The notes under the pieces: generated by a model | Told to the model about the DNA's origin: nothing | Databases searched by the model: none | The model's input: the letters and a program-made list of their open reading frames with translations, nothing else | Made by a program: the position numbers and the translations under genes | Part shown: piece by piece, positions 37,332 through 49,018 of the stretch | How positions within the stretch are numbered: position 1 is the stretch's first letter | Layout: every line of letters starts with the position of its first letter | Assembly: GCF_020616155.1 (NCBI RefSeq) | Contig: NZ_CP085530.1 | Coordinates: 1,611,501-1,675,500, forward strand | DNA: 64,000 nt | Reading direction: 5' to 3' | From: Vogesella sp. XCS3 | GTDB taxonomy: Bacteria > Pseudomonadota > Gammaproteobacteria > Burkholderiales > Chromobacteriaceae

Positions 37332-38633
37332 CTAATCGGCAGCCGGGGGCGCGGGAGGCGCAATCACCAGCACCTTGTCTACCCGGGTGCGGTCCATGTC
37401 CATTACCTCGAAGCTGAAGCCGTTCCACACCACCTTGTCGGCGGCGCTGGGTACGCGGCCCAGCATGAACATGACAAAGCCGCCCAGGGTCTGGAAGTTG
37501 CCCGACTCTTCGCCCTCGATACTATCCAGCTCGAAATGCTCTTTGAAGTCTTCCAGCGACATCATGCCGTCCACCAGCCAGCTACCGTCTTCGCGCTGCA
37601 CGATTTCATCGTCACCGTCGCCCGCTTCGGTGGGCAGGTCGCCCACGATAGCTTCCATCACGTCGTTGATGGTAACCAGGCCTTCGATTTCGCCATATTC
37701 GTCCACCACCAGCGCGGTGTGGTTACGCGTGCGCTTGAACTGCTCCAACAGCTGCATCGGGCTGATGGCTTCCGGCACGTACAGCGGCGGGCGCACCGAT
37801 TCGGCCAGCTTCACCGATTTGTCGTCCAGCAGGCGGTGCAGCAGGTCTTTGGCCTGCACCATGCCCAATACGTTCTCGAAACCGCCTTTTACCACCGGGT
37901 AGCGGGTAAACACGCTACCGCGAATGATCTTGAGGTTTTCTTCCAGCGGGTCTTCCACGTCCAGCGCAATGATGTCTTTGCGCGGCGTCATGATGGAAAC
38001 CACCTTTTTCTCGTCCAGGCTGAAGATGTTTTCCACCAGCTCCTGCTCGGCGCGGTCAAAGATGCCTTCGTCAGCACCCTGCTCCATCAACACCTTGATT
38101 TCTTCTTCGGTGATGGACGGGTCTTTATTCTTTTTGACACCCAGTACGCGCAGTACTGCTTCGGTAGACAGGCTCAGCAAGCGCACTACCGGGGAGGTGA
38201 CACGGGCCAGCAGCAGCATAGGGCGCGCCAGGATAGAAGCCAGCACTTCGGGGTTCTGCATGCCCACGCGCTTGGGTACCAGCTCGCCGATGATCAGCGA
38301 GAAATAGGTAATCAGCATCACCGTAACCGTCAGGGCTATGGGGCGGGCAAACTCGGCCAGTACAGGGTAGGTTTCCAGATAGTGCTGCAGGCGGTCGGCA
38401 ATGGCGGCTTCACCGAATGCACCGGACAAAATGCCGATCAGGGTAATGCCGATCTGGATGGTAGACAGAAAACGGGTGGGTTCTTCTGCCAGCTTGAGCG
38501 CCGCAGCGGCGCCGCGGTTGCCTTCGTCTGCCCACTGCTGCAGGCGAACCTTGCGCGAGGAGACAATGGCGATTTCGGTCATGGCAAAGATGCCATTGAG
38601 GAGAAAGAGTACAACTAATATAAGCACGTCCAT
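37332..38633 (-). CDS. CorC/HlyC-type transporter-associated protein (DUF21, CBS pair, CorC domain)
   Basis: The 433-residue protein has an N-terminal DUF21 (CNNM) membrane domain (MDVLILVVLFLLNGIFAMTEIAIVSSRKVRLQ, then SFGEAAIADR-like and LIIGELVPKRVGMQNPE), two CBS domains from about residue 210 (MTPRKDIIALDVEDPLEEN; NHTALVVDEYGEIEGLVTINDVMEAIVGD) and a C-terminal CorC/HlyC domain. Such proteins are linked to magnesium or cobalt efflux; the old name haemolysin is misleading. No clear ribosome binding site precedes the ATG. Single gene, divergent from the next MCP gene. Confidence 0.9.
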   Translation of the reverse strand: MDVLILVVLFLLNGIFAMTEIAIVSSRKVRLQQWADEGNRGAAAALKLAEEPTRFLSTIQIGITLIGILSGAFGEAAIADRLQHYLETYPVLAEFARPIALTVTVMLITYFSLIIGELVPKRVGMQNPEVLASILARPMLLLARVTSPVVRLLSLSTEAVLRVLGVKKNKDPSITEEEIKVLMEQGADEGIFDRAEQELVENIFSLDEKKVVSIMTPRKDIIALDVEDPLEENLKIIRGSVFTRYPVVKGGFENVLGMVQAKDLLHRLLDDKSVKLAESVRPPLYVPEAISPMQLLEQFKRTRNHTALVVDEYGEIEGLVTINDVMEAIVGDLPTEAGDGDDEIVQREDGSWLVDGMMSLEDFKEHFELDSIEGEESGNFQTLGGFVMFMLGRVPSAADKVVWNGFSFEVMDMDRTRVDKVLVIAPPAPPAAD

Positions 38634-38815
38634 TGGACAGGGTAAACACCATATAAAGAAGACTACGCCATTCTACATGCCAGCCGTTTTTTCGCCAGTA
38701 CCCTGCCACACGCCGTTAATGACAAAAAAATATGTCCAATCATTGGCAAGCCTAGCTGAAAGCACTATAAATAAAAAACTTGGCATTTTGCTGCCCCATT
38801 TTCAAGGAAAATGCG

Positions 38816-40441
38816 ATGAAGCGTATTTCTTTGCGTACCCACCTCATGCTGATTGTGAGTATTGCGATCCTGTTCTGTGTGGCGCTGGGTACCAGTGGCC
38901 TGCTGGGGTCCCGCAGTATTGCCGGCGAGGTGGACTACTTGCTGAACACCCAGAAAATGATTCGCCAGCAAACCGAAGCCGACATGATGCACGACGCGGT
39001 GCGCTCGGACGTGCTGTCGGCGCTATACCGGGACAAGCTGGGCGAAAAGGACAAGCTCAAGGGCATCGCTGCAGACCTGGCCGAGCACGCCAAACACTTT
39101 CGCGAGCTGATGGCCGACAATACCCAGCGCGCCAGCACCAATGAACCACTCAAGGCGCTTTACGGCGAAGTCATCCCGCAGGTAGAACGCTATCTGCAAT
39201 CGGCCAGCATCATCATCAGCAGCCTGGAAAGCCAGCCGGACAAGGCGCTGGCCACCCTGCCCGCCTTCGAGCAGGACTTTGACGCGCTGGAAGGTGGCAT
39301 GGAAAAAGTCACCGATGCTATCGAACAGTCTTCCACCAGTGCCCAACAGACAGTAGACGCAGGTATCAGCAAGCAATCCATCATGAGCGGCACGCTGGCA
39401 CTGGTGGCTGCCGTGTTGCTGATCGCCTACGCAGCCGTCCTGAGCCGCCTGCTGCTGCGCCCGCTACAGGCACTGACCAGCACGGCCAACCAGGTCATCA
39501 AGACCGGCAACCTGAGCCTGCGTGTAGACGACCACGCCGGGCTGGAGCTGTCTGTCTCAATACAAGCCTTTAACCGCATGCTGCAATCACAGCAAAAGCT
39601 GGTTGCCCAGTTGCAAGAAGTTGCCGGCTCGCTGGAAAACACCAGCAGCAGCATAGGTAGCCTCACCGCCCGTGTGCGTAGCGATGCCGAAGCACAGAGC
39701 AGCTCGGCCGAGCATATCAGCAGCGCCATCAGCCAGATGAGCCATAGTGTGGCCAACGTCAGCCAAGGCACACGCAGCGCACTGGAGTGCAGCCAGGCGG
39801 CGGGCGAACAGGCACGCAGCAGTAGCCAGACGGTCACCCAGTCTGCCAATGCCATTCTGGCCGCCACCCAGTCGGTGCAGCACGTGTCCAGTGTGATCCA
39901 CTCGCTGGAAAGCAGCGCCATGCAGATCGGGCGCGTAGTGGAAGCCATTACCGGCATTGCCGAGCAAACCAATATGCTGGCGCTGAATGCGGCCATTGAA
40001 GCCGCGCGTGCCGGCGAAACCGGCCGCGGTTTTGCCGTGGTGGCCGACGAAGTACGCAACCTGGCGGTGCGCACCAGCACAGCTACCCAGGAAATCCAGA
40101 CCATGGTGTCCAGTATCCAGACCTCGGCACAGCAAGCGGTACACGCCATGGAAGAAGGCATACGCCAGGTTGCACAAAGCTCGGAAGAGGCACAAAAAGC
40201 CGGCAACGCCATCGAGCTGATCGAAGACCGCACCCGCGAAAGCGTCAACACCATGGGGCAGATCCACCAGGAGCTGCAAGAGCAAGCCAGCGCCAGCCAG
40301 GATATTGCCGGCAACGCCGACCAGGTGTCCGATATGGCACGCCGTACGCTGAACAGCGCGCTGGAGGTAGAAGCCGAAACCCGCCGCCTGCAGCAGCTAG
40401 CGCAAAACCTCAACAAAACGCTGGCCAGCTTCAGCGGCTAG
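38816..40441 (+). CDS. Methyl-accepting chemotaxis protein
   Basis: The 541-residue receptor has a membrane helix at about 11-31, a periplasmic four-helix-type sensor domain of about 160 residues, a second helix near 195-213, a HAMP domain ([25 protein letters not shown]) and a long coiled-coil signalling domain. The hairpin tip reads [42 protein letters not shown], the CheA/CheW-binding region. No CheR-docking pentapeptide is seen at the C-terminus (ends LASFSG). CAAGGAAAATGCG precedes the ATG at 38816. The ligand is unknown. Confidence 0.92.
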   Translation: MKRISLRTHLMLIVSIAILFCVALGTSGLLGSRSIAGEVDYLLNTQKMIRQQTEADMMHDAVRSDVLSALYRDKLGEKDKLKGIAADLAEHAKHFRELMADNTQRASTNEPLKALYGEVIPQVERYLQSASIIISSLESQPDKALATLPAFEQDFDALEGGMEKVTDAIEQSSTSAQQTVDAGISKQSIMSGTLALVAAVLLIAYAAVLSRLLLRPLQALTSTANQVIKTGNLSLRVDDHAGLELSVSIQAFNRMLQSQQKLVAQLQEVAGSLENTSSSIGSLTARVRSDAEAQSSSAEHISSAISQMSHSVANVSQGTRSALECSQAAGEQARSSSQTVTQSANAILAATQSVQHVSSVIHSLESSAMQIGRVVEAITGIAEQTNMLALNAAIEAARAGETGRGFAVVADEVRNLAVRTSTATQEIQTMVSSIQTSAQQAVHAMEEGIRQVAQSSEEAQKAGNAIELIEDRTRESVNTMGQIHQELQEQASASQDIAGNADQVSDMARRTLNSALEVEAETRRLQQLAQNLNKTLASFSG

Positions 40442-40460
40442 TTTTGGCAGCCGCCATCAA

Positions 40461-40492
40461 AAAACCCCGCCAGCTTGCACCGGCGGGGTTTT
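40461..40492 (+). terminator. Terminator of the MCP gene
   Basis: AAAACCCCGCC, ten-base loop, GGCGGGGTTTT followed by GCTTTG, 19 bases after the MCP stop. Confidence 0.88.
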
Positions 40493-40500
40493 GCTTTGCC

Positions 40501-40527
40501 TGCGGCCAACCTGCCAGGTTGGCCGCA
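40501..40527. terminator. Hairpin of two inverted GGTTGGCCGC copies after gcvP
   Basis: TGCGGCCAACCT, three-base loop, AGGTTGGCCGCA: 12-bp stem made of the dispersed repeat, 11 bases after the gcvP stop on the reverse strand. With the adjoining MCP terminator it forms two tandem hairpins between convergent genes. Confidence 0.75.
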
Positions 40528-40537
40528 TGGGCAAGGC

Positions 40538-43393
<2,856 letters not shown>

Positions 43394-43415
43394 GTCTGCG
43401 ATTCCGTCTAATCGA

Positions 43416-43583
43416 TTAGCCACGAAAACACACGAAAAAACACCGGTAGGGCAACAGCTCAAACCTGTTGCGGCGTAACCCAAAGCTGGGCGTACTGCGC
43501 CAAAGGTGTAGCAGCCTGGTCGTGGCACTCGCCTCAAGCGCCGCCAGCCATTTTTGTGTCCTTGCGTGTGTTTCCGTGGCTAA
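43416..43583. repeat. 168-base element bounded by 19-bp inverted repeats
   Basis: Left arm TTAGCCACGAAAACACACG (43416-43434) and right arm CGTGTGTTTCCGTGGCTAA (43565-43583) are inverted copies with one mismatch, enclosing 130 bases without a gene. It lies between gcvH and gcvP. The arm sequence resembles interspersed GTGTGTTTCGTGGCTAA-type repeats I recall from other bacterial genomes. It could be a miniature mobile element or a long stem-loop. Confidence 0.6.
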
Positions 43584-43620
43584 TAAAAAAAAATGCCCCG
43601 CCATCTTGCGATGGCAGGGC
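43584..43620 (-). terminator. Terminator of gcvT-gcvH
   Basis: On the reverse strand GCCCTGCCATC, loop GCAA, GATGGCGGGGC then a run of T residues (43584-43593). It lies 8 bases after the gcvH stop, so gcvP must have its own promoter or depend on read-through. Confidence 0.88.
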
Positions 43621-43627
43621 TGTCTTA

Positions 43628-44014
43628 TCAGGCGCCGATTTCGGCTGCGTAGGCAGCGGCGTCCAGCAGGCCGTCCAGATCAGCAGCGTTGGCCGGCTTG
43701 ATCTTGAAGAACCAGCCTGCGGCGTACGGCTCGCTGTTGGCCAGCTCAGGGTTGGCTTCCAGCTCGGCGTTCACTTCCAGGATTTGGCCTGCGATCGGGG
43801 CGTATACGTCGGAAGCGGCTTTTACCGATTCCACCACGCCGGCTTGCTCTTCGGCAGCCAGGTTGGCGCCTACGGCGGGCAGCTCGACAAATACGATGTC
43901 ACCCAGCAGCTCTTGCGCGTGCTCGGTAATGCCTACGGTTACGGAGCCATCGGCTTCCAGGCGCAGCCATTCGTGGCTGGATACGTATTTCAGTTCGGCA
44001 GGAATGTTGCTCAT
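43628..44014 (-). CDS. gcvH: Glycine cleavage H protein
   Basis: The 128-residue carrier protein reads [46 protein letters not shown], with the lipoylated Lys65 in [12 protein letters not shown] and the C-terminal [10 protein letters not shown]. The lipoate arm shuttles the aminomethyl group from GcvP to GcvT. CTGGAGAGAAACG precedes the ATG. It follows gcvT by 75 bases and is followed at once by a terminator. Confidence 0.97.
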   Translation of the reverse strand: MSNIPAELKYVSSHEWLRLEADGSVTVGITEHAQELLGDIVFVELPAVGANLAAEEQAGVVESVKAASDVYAPIAGQILEVNAELEANPELANSEPYAAGWFFKIKPANAADLDGLLDAAAYAAEIGA

Positions 44015-44089
44015 CGTTTCTCTCCAGAAAAATGTGTCGTGTTGGTGTAACGGGGCAGGCGCTCGCTCGCCCCGTCGTTATACACCAGC

Positions 44090-45175
44090 TTATTCAAAAA
44101 CTTTCTTGCCGTTACGCACGAACGGCATTTTCACCACACGCACGTCGGTCAGCGTGCCGCGCAGGTCTACCTGGGCGGTAGCACCGGTGGCTGCCGGTAC
44201 ACGGGCGATGGCGATGGAATGCTTGAGGGTGGGCGAGAAGGTGCCGCTGGTGATGATGCCTTCGCCGATACCGTCTACCACAACCTTCTGGCCTTCGCGC
44301 AGTACACCACGGCCTTCCAGCACCAGGCCGACCTGCTTCATGGCCACGCCGGCGGCTTTTTGCGCTTCCAGCGCGCTGCGGCCGATAAAGTCGCGGCCTT
44401 CGGTCATGGCGATGGTCCAGCCCATGCCGGCTTCCAGCGGGGAGACGCTGTCGTCCATATCGTGGCCGTACAGGTTCATGCCGGCTTCCAGGCGCAGCGT
44501 GTCGCGGGCGCCCAGGCCGATAGGCGCCACGCCGGCGTCTTTCAGCTCGTTGAAGAAGGTGATGGCTTCGGTAGCGGGAATCATGATTTCCAGGCCGTCT
44601 TCCCCGGTGTAGCCGGTGCGGGCAAAGAACCACTCGCCGGATGGCAGGCCCTGAAACACTTTCAGCGCGCGGATAGCGTCGGCTAGCGCCGGCTTCACGC
44701 TGCACACCTTGTCGATGGCGGTAGGGCCTTGCACGGCCAGCATGGCCAGGTCGCGGCGCACTTGCAGCTTCACATCGAAACCGGCGGACTGCTTGTCCAT
44801 CCAGGCCAGGTCTTTTTCGGTGGTGCCGGCGTTAACGACCATGCGATAACCAAAAGCGGTGAGGTATACGATCAGATCGTCTACCACACCGCCTTGTTCG
44901 TTCAGCATGCCGGAATACAGCGCCTTGCCCTCGAAACCCAGCTTGGCCACGTCATTGGCAATCAGCTTTTGCAGCCAGGCCTTGGCGTCGCTACCGGTGA
45001 TGTCCACCACGGTCATGTGCGACACATCGAACATGCCGGCGTCGCTACGCACGATTTCGTGCTCTTTCAGCTGCGAGCCGTAATGGATGGGCATGTCCCA
45101 ACCGGCAAAATCGACCATTTTCGCGCCGGAGGCGAGATGGGCTTCGTATAGGGGGGTGCGTTGCGGGGCTGTCAT
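44090..45175 (-). CDS. gcvT: Aminomethyltransferase (glycine cleavage T protein)
   Basis: The 361-residue enzyme transfers the one-carbon unit from aminomethyl-lipoyl GcvH to tetrahydrofolate and releases ammonia. It starts [39 protein letters not shown] and has [23 protein letters not shown] and [22 protein letters not shown] with the catalytic aspartate region. The frame extends upstream through the riboswitch, but the ATG at 45175 with AAGGACC before it is the family start. Expression should rise with glycine through the riboswitch. Confidence 0.96.
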   Translation of the reverse strand: MTAPQRTPLYEAHLASGAKMVDFAGWDMPIHYGSQLKEHEIVRSDAGMFDVSHMTVVDITGSDAKAWLQKLIANDVAKLGFEGKALYSGMLNEQGGVVDDLIVYLTAFGYRMVVNAGTTEKDLAWMDKQSAGFDVKLQVRRDLAMLAVQGPTAIDKVCSVKPALADAIRALKVFQGLPSGEWFFARTGYTGEDGLEIMIPATEAITFFNELKDAGVAPIGLGARDTLRLEAGMNLYGHDMDDSVSPLEAGMGWTIAMTEGRDFIGRSALEAQKAAGVAMKQVGLVLEGRGVLREGQKVVVDGIGEGIITSGTFSPTLKHSIAIARVPAATGATAQVDLRGTLTDVRVVKMPFVRNGKKVFE

Positions 45176-45214
45176 GGCAGGTCCTTGTCCGAGCGTGAGT
45201 TTCCTCTGTTTCTC

Positions 45215-45412
45215 ACACCCCTCTGTCCCTGCACCTGAGATTTTCCGGCATTGCGCCGTTAGCCCCTTCGGTGGGCGCATCCTGTGCGCCGCTCTCCAGA
45301 TTCTGCGGGGAAAACCCCGATTCTTGCAGTCCTTTTGCCTGAGCGATTGCGGGTGCACTTGCGCCTTCGGCGGCGGTTCTGCCCTGCGGGCAAACCGCTC
45401 TCTCCTGCGGAA
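45215..45412 (-). ncRNA. Tandem glycine riboswitch
   Basis: Read on the reverse strand, two similar aptamers follow each other. The first (about 45410-45325) has GCAGGAGAGAGCGG, a GCCGAAGGCGCAAG core, CGCTCAGGCAAAAGGACTGC. The second (about 45300-45221) has CTGGAGAGCGGC, CACCGAAGGGGCTAACGG, ATCTCAGGTGCAGGGACAGAG. These are the classic cooperative glycine aptamers. Between them and gcvT is a GTGAG...CTCAC hairpin that may be the expression platform. Confidence 0.95.
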
Positions 45413-45724
45413 TGCGCGCATTATCGTTGCCACAGCGTGGCTTGGCAAGCTGGATTTGGCAGCACTGTGGCTGCGGTTTGCCGGGTTTTGAACAGATGAA
45501 CAGGCACAGCCAATGCGCTATGCTATATAGCTATCAAATGTCTTGCAGCAACGGCCTTTGGCCGGCAAAAACATTAGCACCCGGCTTACCATGCCAACAC
45601 ATACCGGACAACTCAAGCGCACAAGATGGCCATGGCACAAGACCAAGCCCCCGCTTTTTACCCTTCTGCCATCACGCTGCCAGCCCACCAGGGTTTGACG
45701 GCACAGGTCATACAGGAGAACGCC
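45413..45724. other. Intergenic region upstream of the riboswitch
   Basis: About 310 bases holding the promoter of the riboswitch transcript and that of the rightward small gene. The segment CTATGCTATATAGCTATCAA near 45518-45537 is AT-rich and promoter-like. No credible gene is seen apart from an upstream extension of the next frame. Confidence 0.4.
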
Positions 45725-46024
45725 ATGCCGTCATTATCGATGGACGAGATTCTTGCCAATCTGGAAAGCTATAGCGAACATGCCGCGCGGCTGGCGGGCC
45801 CCGGCCGGCCATACGCCACCGTGCTGCACGATACCCTGCAGCACGTTACCGCACACTTGGCGCCGCTGGAAAAATCACTGGTGATACGGGCCGCGGCCCA
45901 GGCTTTTGGCCGCGCGGCGGAGAGTGCCCCTCTGCTAGAAACTGCCATGCCTGGCGCAAACGATATCGGGGCGCATTGTCTGCTACATGGCGAAAACCAC
46001 CTGATTCCGTTCAAGCTGGACTGA
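45725..46024 (+). CDS. Protein of unknown function, 99 residues
   Basis: The product starts MPSLSMDEILANLESYSEHAARLAGPGRPYATVLHDTLQHVTAHLAPLEKSL and ends GENHLIPFKLD; the first two thirds look helical. I do not recognise a domain. AGGAGAACGCC in front of the ATG at 45725 is a strong ribosome binding site and decides the start; the frame extends about 33 codons further upstream without one. Base use is like the neighbours. It is convergent with the amino-acid transporter gene, sharing a terminator. Confidence 0.68.
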   Translation: MPSLSMDEILANLESYSEHAARLAGPGRPYATVLHDTLQHVTAHLAPLEKSLVIRAAAQAFGRAAESAPLLETAMPGANDIGAHCLLHGENHLIPFKLD

Positions 46025-46052
46025 GCAGGGCCAAGGTTGGCCGCAAAAAAAC

Positions 46053-46083
46053 CAGGCCCGGCATACCGTGTACGCCGGGCCTG
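46053..46083. terminator. Terminator between the orphan gene and the amino-acid antiporter gene
   Basis: CAGGCCCGGC, 11-base loop, GCCGGGCCTG. A single GGTTGGCCGC copy followed by seven A residues (46035-46051) lies on its left and gives the T-tract for the reverse strand. Confidence 0.75.
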
Positions 46084-46116
46084 CTGTCATGTTGGCCGCA
46101 AGCTACCCTGCCCTGC

Positions 46117-47439
46117 TTAGCCTTTCACCAGCCGCTCGCGCAGCTGCCACAGATAAATAGGCAGGCCGGCCAGCAGCAGCAGCACGCCCCACATCACCAC
46201 CTCGGCACCCGAGCCATAAATGGTCCACATGGCAAAGATGAAACCGCCAAACGAAAACGCCAGCGGTGCGTACCAGTCGCGGCGTGTGAACTGGCGGTGG
46301 CGCTTCAGCATCACCGCCAGCAGCGCCATGGCGCAGAAAGCATACGGCAGCAGCGTGGTGGCGGTAGCCAGCAGGATGACAAATTCGAAAATCTGCACGC
46401 CACTGTCGCCGCCAGCGTACTTGCTGGCCAGCAGGATGGTCACCAGCACGGTAGACAACAGCAAGCCTACGATAGGCACACCGGCCTTGTTTTCACGCAC
46501 AAAGAAGCGCGGGAACAAATGGTCGCGTGCGGCCGCGGCCGGAATATGGCCCTGCATCAGGCACCAGCCGTTCAGCGCGCCAAAACAGGACACTACCGCG
46601 CCCAGGCCTACCGCGTAATACGCCCAGTTGCCCCACAGGTGGCGGGCAGCGTCGGCAAACGGGGCGCTGGATGCGGCCAACTGGCTGGCCGGCATTAGCC
46701 CCTGCAGCGCAATGGTGCTCAGGATGTACAGCCCGGCGGCAATCAGCGTGCCCAGCACGGTGGCACGCGGGATGGTGCGCTCCGGCTGATCCACGTCACC
46801 GGCCGGCACCGACGCCGACTCCAGCCCCAGAAACGCCCACAGCGTCAGCGCCATGGTGGCGGGGATCGCCTCGCCCAGCGGCTTGTGCTGCGGGTTGAAT
46901 TGCACGAAGTCCGGGTTCAGGTACAGCAAACCGGCGATGGTAACGCCACCCAGCGGCAACAGCTTGATCAGCGTGGTGACAATCGCCACGCGGCCCGAGC
47001 TTTGCGGGCCGCGGCTGTTGATCCAGGTCACCAGCCAGATCAGGCCGATGGCGGTGGCACCGGCGGCCAGGTTGCTCTGGTTCAGCACCGGAAAGAACAC
47101 CCCCAGGTAGCTGACACCAGCCACGGTCAGCGCGGCGTTGCCGGCCCACAGCGCGATCCAGTACCCCCAGGCAATCAGAAAACCGGCAAAGTCGCCAAAG
47201 CCTTCGTGAATATAGGCGTAAGGGCCACCAGCTTTATGTGGCAGCAGCGTGGCCAGCTTGGCAAACACCAGCGCCAGGCAAATGGCGCCCAGCGAGGTAA
47301 TAGTCCAGCCAATCAGCGACGAGCCACCGTATTGCGCCAGCGACGCCGGCAGCAGAAACACGCCAGAGCCGATCATATTGCCCACCACCAGGGCGGTACA
47401 CATCCAGAAGCCGAGCTTGCCCGGTGCAGCCTTAGTCAT
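46117..47439 (-). CDS. APC-family amino-acid/polyamine antiporter (AdiC/PotE-like)
   Basis: The 440-residue protein has twelve membrane helices and matches the basic amino-acid antiporter group: GFWMCTALVVGNMIGSGVFLLPASLAQYGG (helix 1 with the GSG substrate loop), WAFLGLESASVPAGDVDQPERTIPRAT (helix 6 region with the W-FxGxES motif of AdiC) and ASSAPFADAARHLWG. It exchanges an amino acid for its amine or another amino acid; no decarboxylase gene is adjacent, so the substrate is open. ATG at 47439 follows AAGGAGGCCGCC. A short coupled reading frame ends over its start. Confidence 0.88.
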   Translation of the reverse strand: MTKAAPGKLGFWMCTALVVGNMIGSGVFLLPASLAQYGGSSLIGWTITSLGAICLALVFAKLATLLPHKAGGPYAYIHEGFGDFAGFLIAWGYWIALWAGNAALTVAGVSYLGVFFPVLNQSNLAAGATAIGLIWLVTWINSRGPQSSGRVAIVTTLIKLLPLGGVTIAGLLYLNPDFVQFNPQHKPLGEAIPATMALTLWAFLGLESASVPAGDVDQPERTIPRATVLGTLIAAGLYILSTIALQGLMPASQLAASSAPFADAARHLWGNWAYYAVGLGAVVSCFGALNGWCLMQGHIPAAAARDHLFPRFFVRENKAGVPIVGLLLSTVLVTILLASKYAGGDSGVQIFEFVILLATATTLLPYAFCAMALLAVMLKRHRQFTRRDWYAPLAFSFGGFIFAMWTIYGSGAEVVMWGVLLLLAGLPIYLWQLRERLVKG

Positions 47440-47518
47440 GGCGGCCTCCTTGACAGGCAGGGGAAACAGCGGAAACAACAATGCACGGCCAGGCCGCACG
47501 GGGAATGAGGTATTGCAT
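47432..47518 (-). CDS. Possible 28-residue leader peptide before the antiporter gene
   Basis: ATG at 47518 with AGGA six bases upstream opens MQYLIPRAAWPCIVVSAVSP and stops at TAA 47432, overlapping the start codon of the antiporter in another frame. The overlap would couple translation of the two. It has no obvious run of one regulatory amino acid. Real translation is unproven. Confidence 0.3.
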   Translation of the reverse strand: MQYLIPRAAWPCIVVSAVSPACQGGRHD

Positions 47519-47616
47519 GGAAAGTCCTGATTGTTCTTGGGTTTTGCTGGTGTCCACAGGCCCACCCCTGTCTCGGGGCGTGGCCATGCCGTACACAGAG
47601 CGTTGCACGGCATCAC

Positions 47617-47648
47617 AAAACAAACAGGGCCCCGACGAGGAGGCCCTG
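47617..47648 (-). terminator. Terminator of gluQ
   Basis: On the reverse strand CAGGGCC, ten-base loop, GGCCCTG, then TTTGTTTTG, about 30 bases after the gluQ stop. Confidence 0.75.
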
Positions 47649-47679
47649 CTGCTGTGCACAAAATTATAGCGGTTTTTGG

Positions 47680-48582
47680 CTATGTCAGGACGATAGGCCC
47701 GACCGGTACCTGCGCCAGCCGCCAGTTTTGTCGCGCCCACTGCCATATCTCGTCGCGTGTCTGTACGTGGTTTGGCACCGGGTGCCCTAATCGTGCCAGC
47801 GCATCGCGCAACTGCTGCGCGACGTTGGCCGCATCAATCGCCGGAGCCAGCGTCTGCTTGGAAAGTTTCTCGCCCGCCGCATTCACCATCACCGGCAGGT
47901 GGCAATGTGTCACCGGCGGGCCGCCCAGACACTGGCGCAGCCACAGCTGGCGCGGTGTGGATACCAGCAGGTCGGCGCCGCGCACGATATCGGTCATACC
48001 CTGCGCAATGTCGTCCACCACCACCGCCAGCTGGTAAGCCCAGAAACCGTCGGCCCGCAGCAGCACCACATCGCCGATATCGCGCTGCAGCTGCTGGGCG
48101 TAATGCCCCTGCAGCCGGTCCTCAAATGCCAGCTCGGCGTCGGGCACGCGCAAACGCCACGCCCGTGCCTGCCGCCCCGCCGCCACGTCGTGGCGGCAAG
48201 TGCCGGGGTAGACCATGCCATCCACACCACGCAGGCCCGATTCGGCAATTTCCTTGCGCGTGCAGGCACAGCCATAAGCGTGGCCGGCGCGGATCAGCTG
48301 ATCCAGCGCTGCACGGTACAAGTCGTGACGGTCATGCTGCCACACCAGCTCGCCCTGCCACTCAAAACCAAAGGCTTCCAGCGTATGCAGGATGGCACTG
48401 GCAGCGCCGGGCATTTCACGTGGCGGGTCCAGGTCTTCCATGCGCAGCCACCACTGGCCACCCTTGCGATGCGCCTCCAGATAGCTACCCACCGCCGTGG
48501 TGAGCGAGCCGGCGTGCAACAGACCGGTAGGACTGGGGGCAAAACGGCCACGGTATGGCGCGGTAAAAAGCGAGGCTGACAT
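47680..48582 (-). CDS. gluQ: Glutamyl-Q tRNA(Asp) synthetase
   Basis: The 300-residue protein is a shortened glutamyl-tRNA synthetase: YRGRFAPSPTGLLHAGSLTTAVGSYL has the HIGH-like HAGS, KLSKQ takes the place of KMSKS, and a zinc site is suggested by CACTRKE and GTCRHD. It lacks the anticodon-binding domain, as expected for the enzyme that attaches glutamate to queuosine in tRNA-Asp. ATG at 48582 gives the family start; the frame upstream begins with TTG and has no similarity. It is divergent from the ferredoxin gene. Confidence 0.93.
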   Translation of the reverse strand: MSASLFTAPYRGRFAPSPTGLLHAGSLTTAVGSYLEAHRKGGQWWLRMEDLDPPREMPGAASAILHTLEAFGFEWQGELVWQHDRHDLYRAALDQLIRAGHAYGCACTRKEIAESGLRGVDGMVYPGTCRHDVAAGRQARAWRLRVPDAELAFEDRLQGHYAQQLQRDIGDVVLLRADGFWAYQLAVVVDDIAQGMTDIVRGADLLVSTPRQLWLRQCLGGPPVTHCHLPVMVNAAGEKLSKQTLAPAIDAANVAQQLRDALARLGHPVPNHVQTRDEIWQWARQNWRLAQVPVGPIVLT

Positions 48583-48638
48583 GGCAGGAAAAGACGACAA
48601 CAATGAGTAGATGAACAAGCAAGCGCGGGGGCCGCAGC

Positions 48639-48962
48639 ATGACGCACGTTGTAACCGAAGCCTGTATCAAATGCAAATACACCGATTGCGTGACGGTATG
48701 CCCGGTGGACTGCTTTCACGAAGGGCCCAACTTTCTGGCTATCGACCCGGACGAATGCATCGACTGCACGCTATGCATTGCCGAGTGCCCTATCGATGCC
48801 ATCACCACCGACAGTGACCTGCCCGCAGATCAGGCGCATATGCTGGCACTCAATGCCGAGCTGGCGGCGCAGTGGCCGGTGATCAGCAGCCAGAAAGCCC
48901 CGCTGCCAGACCACGAGCACTGGGCCACCCAGCACGGCAAACTGCCCTTGCTGGAACGCTAG
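48639..48962 (+). CDS. fdxA: 7Fe ferredoxin (FdxA type)
   Basis: The 107-residue ferredoxin starts MTHVVTEACIKCKYTDCVTVCPVDCFHEGPNFL and has a second cluster motif CIDCTLCIAECPIDAI. The first motif has the CxxC-x4-C-x3-CP spacing of [3Fe-4S]/[4Fe-4S] ferredoxins, giving seven irons. It transfers low-potential electrons in the cytoplasm; the redox partner is not evident from the neighbours. It is divergent from gluQ and ends at the palindromic repeat terminator. Confidence 0.93.
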   Translation: MTHVVTEACIKCKYTDCVTVCPVDCFHEGPNFLAIDPDECIDCTLCIAECPIDAITTDSDLPADQAHMLALNAELAAQWPVISSQKAPLPDHEHWATQHGKLPLLER

Positions 48963-48968
48963 GCATAA

Positions 48969-48994
48969 AAAAGGTTGGCCGCGGCCAACCTTTT
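48969..48994. terminator. Bidirectional terminator made of two head-to-head GGTTGGCCGC copies
   Basis: GGTTGGCCGCGGCCAACC at 48973-48990, flanked by AAAA and TTTT, identical in core to the terminator at 1068-1085. It separates the convergent fdxA and cheD. Confidence 0.85.
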
Positions 48995-49018
48995 GTTTTG
49001 CTTGCCATGCCAGACGGG

